A stretch of 64,000 nucleotides of DNA from Gemmatimonadota bacterium (GTDB lineage: Bacteria; Gemmatimonadota; Gemmatimonadetes; Gemmatimonadales; Gemmatimonadaceae), in the NCBI GenBank assembly GCA_028287305.1, contig JAQBPX010000038.1, positions 1 to 64,000 of the forward strand, given 5' to 3'. The notes under the pieces were generated by a model that ran no database searches, had not been told where the DNA came from, and saw only the letters and a program-made list of their open reading frames with translations. Position 1 is the first letter of the stretch; each line of letters begins with the position of its first letter. This document shows positions 59,845 to 64,000 of the stretch, in pieces. The position numbers and the translations under genes were made by a program.

Positions 59845-60551
59845 CGCTCGCCGCGGCCGGCGAGCGAGTCCTCGTGGTGGATGACGAGGCCGACATCGTG
59901 GCCCTCGTGGCCTATCACCTTGCCAAGGCCGGCTATCGCGTCTCCACCGCCGCGAGCGGCCCCGATGCGCTGGCAGCGGCGCGCGAGGAGCGGCCGGCCC
60001 TCATGGTGCTCGACCTGATGCTCCCGGGACTCTCGGGCCTGGAGGTGCTAGAGCAGCTCCGGGCAAGTCCGGAGACCGCCGACATCGCAGTGCTGCTGCT
60101 CACGGCACGCCGCGAGGAGCAGGACCGCATCGAGGGACTCTCGCTCGGCGCCGACGACTACCTCACCAAGCCGTTCAGCCCCCAGGAGCTGGTGCTTCGC
60201 GTCGGCGCCATCCTGCGACGCCTTGGCACGCGCACCGCGCCCGGCGACGTGCTGCACTTCGGGATCCTCGCCATAGACCGCACGCATCATCGCGTGCTCG
60301 TCAACGATGCCGAAGTGGAGCTCACGGCCACCGAGTACAAGCTGCTGCTCACCCTCGCGGAGCGTCGCGGACGGGTGCAGGCGCGCGCTCACCTGCTCGA
60401 GACGGTCTGGGAGGCCGCACCGGACATCCAGACGCGCACGGTGGACATGCACGTGCAGCGGCTGCGCACGAAGCTGGGCGAGGCGGGCCCCCTGGTTGAA
60501 ACGGTCCGCGGCTTCGGCTATCGCCTCCGCACGCCGAACACGAAGTCATGA
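59841..60551 (+). CDS. phoB: PhoB-like response regulator
   Basis: 236 residues from a GTG start overlapping udk by 4 nt. Receiver (about 9-125): [11 protein letters not shown], phosphoacceptor in [12 protein letters not shown], and [10 protein letters not shown]. The winged-helix DNA-binding domain (about 135-232) has [21 protein letters not shown] and [19 protein letters not shown] with a PhoB-like [11 protein letters not shown]. With the downstream sensor kinase and the Pit/DUF47 genes it likely forms a phosphate-starvation system, although no Pho box could be recognised. It overlaps phoR by 4 nt. Confidence 0.9.
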   Translation: MTLAAAGERVLVVDDEADIVALVAYHLAKAGYRVSTAASGPDALAAAREERPALMVLDLMLPGLSGLEVLEQLRASPETADIAVLLLTARREEQDRIEGLSLGADDYLTKPFSPQELVLRVGAILRRLGTRTAPGDVLHFGILAIDRTHHRVLVNDAEVELTATEYKLLLTLAERRGRVQARAHLLETVWEAAPDIQTRTVDMHVQRLRTKLGEAGPLVETVRGFGYRLRTPNTKS

Positions 60552-62248
60552 ACCTCGCGCAGCGGTTGCTGCTCGGCTCCGCCCTCGTGATCGCGGCGCT
60601 GGTGACCGCGATCGTGCTGCTCGCCGGCGGCAGGCTGCAGGCGCGCCTCACCCAGGACACCATCGCCGAGCTTCGCCGCTCCGCGCAGCTGGTGGGGTCG
60701 CAGTGGTCTCCCGGCCGCGATGCGGATTCGGTCGCCGATGCAGCGGGCCGTGCGCTGGGTGAGCGCGTGACGCTGATCGGCAGCGACGGCGTGGTCCGCG
60801 GCGACTCGCGCTTCGACGGCACCGAGCTGCGGGCACTCGAGAATCATGCGAGGCGCGAAGAAGTCATGTCGGCGCGGGCCACCGGCTGGGGCTCCTCCAC
60901 GCGCGAGAGCGCGTCGGCGCACGATGAGGAGCGCTACGTGGCCGTCCAGCACCCGCTCGGCTTCGTGCGCGTCTCCATCAGCACCGCCGCGCTTCACGAG
61001 ACCATTGCCGGCGCCCAGCGGGACGTGGTCGTGGCGGGCATCATCGCCATGCTCGGCGCGCTGCTCGTCGCGTGGGCGTTCTCGCGCACGGTGAGCCGGC
61101 CGGTGATCGAGCTGCGTGACGTCGCGCGTGCCCTGGCCGCGGGAGAGCTCTCGCGTCGCCCCTCGCTCAGCGCGCCGGGCGAGGTGGGGGACCTGGCCAC
61201 CGCCCTCCATCGCATGAGCGAGCAGCTGGGATCACGACTCGCCGCGCTGGAGGACCAGCAGGGGCTGATGAGCGCAATGGTGGATGCGCTCAATGAGGGC
61301 GTGGTGGCGGTGGATGCGCAGCGTCGCGTGTTCCGCACCAACGAGAGCGCGCGCCGCTTGCTGTCGCTTCCGGCGCCGCTTCCCTTCTCCGCGGACCTGC
61401 TGCCGCAGGAGCGCCCGATCCGGGAGGCACTCGCCCGCGCGATGCACGGCGACTCCACGGAGGGCAGCGAGGTGGTGCTCGACGGCCGCGTGTTCGTGGT
61501 GGCCGCGCGGACGCTGCGCGAGGGCGGTGCGGTGCTCGCATTCCTCGACGTCACCGCCCAGCGCCGGCTCGAGATCGTGCGCCGCGACTTCGTCGCCAAC
61601 GTCTCGCACGAGCTGAAGACCCCGCTCACGGTGATTCGCGGGTTTGCCGAGACGCTCACCGATCCCGAGCTGCCCGTGGCGGAGCGCACCGCCTTCGCGG
61701 CCAGCATGCTGTCCAATGCGCAGCGCATGCAGCGGGTGGTCGACGACCTGCTCGACCTGTCGCGCTACGAGTCGGGAGCGTGGCAGCCAGCCCGAGCCGC
61801 GCTCGACCTGCGGGCGCTCGCGAATGAGTCGCTGTCGGGCTCACGCATCGCGGCCGATGCACGAGGCGTGACGCTGACGCTCGACCTCGCCCCCGATGCC
61901 ACTACGCTCGACGCCGACTGGACGGCGGTTCGCCAGATGCTCTCCAACCTGGTGGAGAACGCGGTGCGCTACACGCGCGCGGGGTCGGTCACGATCTTCT
62001 CGGTGCGCGAGGCGGGCGGAACGCGCTTCGGCGTGCGTGACACGGGCGTCGGCATCGGCGCGGAACATCTCTCGCGCGTCTTCGAGCGCTTCTACCGCGT
62101 GGACGCGGCGCGATCGCGCGAGGAAGGCGGCACCGGCCTCGGCCTGGCGATCGTGCGGCACCTGGCCGACGCGCACGGCGGCACGGTATCGGCGGAGAGC
62201 ACGCTGGGCGAAGGCACGACCATCTCGGTCTGGCTGCCGCAGGGCTGA
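60548..62248 (+). CDS. phoR: PhoR-like sensor histidine kinase
   Basis: 566 residues. Two transmembrane helices (about 8-27 and 158-182) flank a periplasmic domain of about 130 residues, followed by HAMP (about 183-235), PAS (about 245-340), HisKA with [22 protein letters not shown] (His near 355) and HATPase with [17 protein letters not shown] and [12 protein letters not shown]. This is the PhoR architecture, although PhoR usually has little periplasmic sequence. It overlaps phoB by 4 nt and ends one base before the pit stop codon of the opposite strand. Confidence 0.9.
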   Translation: MNLAQRLLLGSALVIAALVTAIVLLAGGRLQARLTQDTIAELRRSAQLVGSQWSPGRDADSVADAAGRALGERVTLIGSDGVVRGDSRFDGTELRALENHARREEVMSARATGWGSSTRESASAHDEERYVAVQHPLGFVRVSISTAALHETIAGAQRDVVVAGIIAMLGALLVAWAFSRTVSRPVIELRDVARALAAGELSRRPSLSAPGEVGDLATALHRMSEQLGSRLAALEDQQGLMSAMVDALNEGVVAVDAQRRVFRTNESARRLLSLPAPLPFSADLLPQERPIREALARAMHGDSTEGSEVVLDGRVFVVAARTLREGGAVLAFLDVTAQRRLEIVRRDFVANVSHELKTPLTVIRGFAETLTDPELPVAERTAFAASMLSNAQRMQRVVDDLLDLSRYESGAWQPARAALDLRALANESLSGSRIAADARGVTLTLDLAPDATTLDADWTAVRQMLSNLVENAVRYTRAGSVTIFSVREAGGTRFGVRDTGVGIGAEHLSRVFERFYRVDAARSREEGGTGLGLAIVRHLADAHGGTVSAESTLGEGTTISVWLPQG

Positions 62249-62249
62249 C

Positions 62250-63287
62250 TTACATGCCGGTGGCGGCCGCCAGCGCCCAGTAGCTCACCGCCGCCATCAA
62301 CGCCGCCGCAGGGATGGTCACCACCCACGCCCAGACGATGCGCCCGGCCAGTCCCCAGCGCACCGCGGAGAGGCGATGCGTGGCCCCCACGCCGACGATC
62401 GAGCCCGTGATCGTGTGCGTGGTGGACACCGGGATGCCGAAGTGCGTCGCCATGAGGATTGCCGCCGCTCCACCGGTCTCCGCGGCGAAGCCGCCGACGG
62501 GACGGAGCTTCGTGATGCGCGAGCCCATCGTGTGCACGATGCGCCATCCGCCGAAGAGCGTGCCGAGCGAGATCGCGGTGTACGCGCAGATCTCCACCCA
62601 GTACGGGATGGTCTTGTTGTCGGCCAGGTAGAAGTGGTGCAGGAAGCCGGTCTCGTTCACGAACAGCCCCTTCGACGCGACCAGCAGCCCCACGATGATG
62701 CCCATGGTCTTCTGCGCGTCGTTGCTGCCGTGCGAGTAGGAGAGCAGCGCCGAGCTCGCGAGCTGCGCGGGGCGGAAGATCCGGTCCACCTTCTTGGCCG
62801 ACACCTTCTGGAAGAGCCAGTACACCAGGATCATCAGCGTGAACCCGGCAGCGAGGCCGACGAGCGGGGAGATCACGATGAACGACAGCGTCTGGATCCA
62901 CTTGGTGCCCCACGTGATCGCGGAGAGCCCGGCCTTCGCCACCGCCGCGCCGGCATACCCGCCGATCAGCGCATGCGACGAGCTCGAGGGGATGCCGTAG
63001 TACCAGGTGATCAGGTTCCAGATGATCGCACCGAGCAGGGCGCCGAAGATCACGTTCGGCGTGACGATCGACTGCTCGATCATCCCGCCACCGATCGCCT
63101 TCGCCACCGCGAGCGTGCCGGTGAAGGCCGCGGCGAAGTTGAACACCGCCGCCCAGATCACCGCGGCCAGGGGGCTGAGCACCCGCGTGCCCACGATGGT
63201 GGCGATGGAGTTCGCCGAGTCGTGGAAGCCGTTGATGAAGTCGAACAGGAACGCGAAGACGACGATCGCGAGGACGTAGTAGATCAC
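62250..63287 (-). CDS. pit: Pit-type phosphate permease
   Basis: 345 residues, about ten hydrophobic segments. The duplicated PiT signature is clear: FDFINGFHDSANSIATIVGTRVLSP near the N-terminus and FGIPVSTTHTITGSIVGVGATHRLSAVRWGLAGRIVWAW near the C-terminus, with YGIPSSSSHALIGGYAGAA between them. It imports phosphate with a cation or metal-phosphate complex. It follows the DUF47 gene by about 13 bp on the same strand, the usual pairing. It converges on phoR. Confidence 0.95.
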   Translation of the reverse strand: MIYYVLAIVVFAFLFDFINGFHDSANSIATIVGTRVLSPLAAVIWAAVFNFAAAFTGTLAVAKAIGGGMIEQSIVTPNVIFGALLGAIIWNLITWYYGIPSSSSHALIGGYAGAAVAKAGLSAITWGTKWIQTLSFIVISPLVGLAAGFTLMILVYWLFQKVSAKKVDRIFRPAQLASSALLSYSHGSNDAQKTMGIIVGLLVASKGLFVNETGFLHHFYLADNKTIPYWVEICAYTAISLGTLFGGWRIVHTMGSRITKLRPVGGFAAETGGAAAILMATHFGIPVSTTHTITGSIVGVGATHRLSAVRWGLAGRIVWAWVVTIPAAALMAAVSYWALAAATGM

Positions 63288-63300
63288 GCGCGCGCCGCCG

Positions 63301-63918
63301 TCAGCCGTTCTTCAGCGCGATGCTCTGCAGCGCCTGGGCGACGCCCATGCACTGGTCGATGGTCCGCTCGAGCGTGTCGAACATCTCCTTCCAGCGGATG
63401 ACGTCGATCGCGTCGATGTGCCCGTCGAACAGTGCGCCGACCGCGGTGTGATAGATGGCGTCGCCCTCCTCCTCCAGCCGCTTGATCTCCGAGACGAAGC
63501 GATTCACCTCGGTGGGCTTCTTGAGCGAGCGCACGGCCTGCTGGATGTGCTGGCCGGCGTCGCAGAGGATGCGCGCGAGCTCCCTCGCCTCCGGCTTCAC
63601 CTCCGTGATGCGCAGCATCTCGTAGCGGCGCGCGGTGCCGTCGATCAGGTCGATCACGTCGTCCAGGCGTACGGACAGCGTGTGGATGTCCTCGCGATCG
63701 AACGGCGTGATGAACGTCTTGTCCAGCCGCTGGTTGATCGAGTGCATCAACTCGTCGGCCGCATGCTCGACGTCCTTGATCGCCTTCACCTGCTCGGCCT
63801 GGCGCGCGGGCTCCGCGAACAGCGTGGCCAGCAGTCCGGCGGACTTCGTCAGGTGCGCGGCAAGTTGGTCGAACGAGTCGAAGAACGAATCGTCGGAGGG
63901 GATCAGGCGACCGAGCAT
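63301..63918 (-). CDS. DUF47/PhoU-like Pit accessory protein
   Basis: 205 residues, all helical. SFFDSFDQLAAHLTKSAGLLATLF, VKDVEHAADELMHSINQRLDKTFITPFDREDIHTLSVRLDDVIDLIDG and FVSEIKRLEEEGDAIYHTAVGALFDG are the TIGR00153/DUF47 hallmarks, with PhoU-like helical bundle and acidic metal-binding residues (ExxxD patterns). Such proteins regulate or stabilise Pit phosphate transport. The ATG at 63918 has a CCTCCCG-rich upstream region and no clear -10; 82 bp remain to the window edge, with an ATAGCT hexamer at about 63970 as a possible promoter. Confidence 0.93.
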   Translation of the reverse strand: MLGRLIPSDDSFFDSFDQLAAHLTKSAGLLATLFAEPARQAEQVKAIKDVEHAADELMHSINQRLDKTFITPFDREDIHTLSVRLDDVIDLIDGTARRYEMLRITEVKPEARELARILCDAGQHIQQAVRSLKKPTEVNRFVSEIKRLEEEGDAIYHTAVGALFDGHIDAIDVIRWKEMFDTLERTIDQCMGVAQALQSIALKNG

Positions 63919-64000
63919 GGCGGGAGGCGTGGGGTGGTCGTGACACGATCGTGGGGCAACCGTGACGCAGGCTGCCTTGCGGCCGGAAAGCTATCCTGCC

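Overview
The window is high-GC DNA (roughly two thirds or more G+C by eye), densely packed with chromosomal housekeeping genes. There are no rRNA genes, no CRISPR array, no phage genes and no transposase. Gene content and protein style suggest a Gemmatimonadota-like soil bacterium: a KaiC-like ATPase with a PAS histidine kinase, MalT-like LuxR regulators, many secreted metallopeptidases and a small GKRPDQY-type protein. This placement is inference from memory of families and has not been checked against a database.

Layout. 1-3.5 kb: end of csaA, a double FHA protein, an ABC exporter and a small GlsB/YeaQ membrane protein. 3.5-7.7 kb: uvrA, tRNA-Asn with a strong terminator, and a prepilin pair. 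7.7-11 kb: purE-purK plus an SRPBCC protein, then a metallophosphoesterase. 11-18.2 kb: a nucleotidyltransferase-fold protein, then a leftward series of membrane protein, winged-helix regulator, uppS, a 1012-aa LuxR-type ATPase and an NtrC-like AAA+ regulator. 18.4-21.7 kb: DJ-1/PfpI protein, small hydrophilic protein, holB-moaC and a lytic transglycosylase. 21.7-26.9 kb: LysM transglycosylase lipoprotein, serine hydrolase, quinone oxidoreductase and a two-domain VOC protein. 27-33 kb: a KaiC-like ATPase cotranscribed with a pseudo-receiver/PAS kinase, facing a 903-aa hybrid kinase, then tRNA-Lys. 33-38 kb: rtcB, a HELMH protein and a TPR-trypsin protease. 37.9-44.7 kb: the leftward ffh-rpsP-rimM-trmD-rplS-rnhB cluster continuing into a phosphatase, nnrD and an SDR. 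44.8-53.5 kb: lon, a DUF445 protein, SRAP, a peptidase lipoprotein, prepilin peptidase, a TrmH/SpoU methyltransferase and an M48 protease. 53.8-59.2 kb: a translationally coupled purine-salvage operon with a duplicated 5'-nucleotidase, an 81-aa protein, adenosine deaminase and purine nucleoside phosphorylase. 59.2-64 kb: udk-phoB-phoR facing a Pit transporter and its DUF47 partner.

Three genome-style signals stand out. First, at least 13 start codons lie 5-8 nt after a TANNNT (-10-like) hexamer, which points to widespread leaderless mRNAs. Second, several gene ends are occupied by long inverted repeats. Two of these (about 41.6 kb and 53.5 kb) share sequence and architecture, and one supplies the stop codon of trmD. 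Third, repeat-like sequence is embedded in frame inside uvrA and an ABC transporter. The most interesting gene systems are the KaiC/pseudo-receiver kinase pair, the AAA+ regulator lacking a GAFTGA loop, and the purine-salvage operon.
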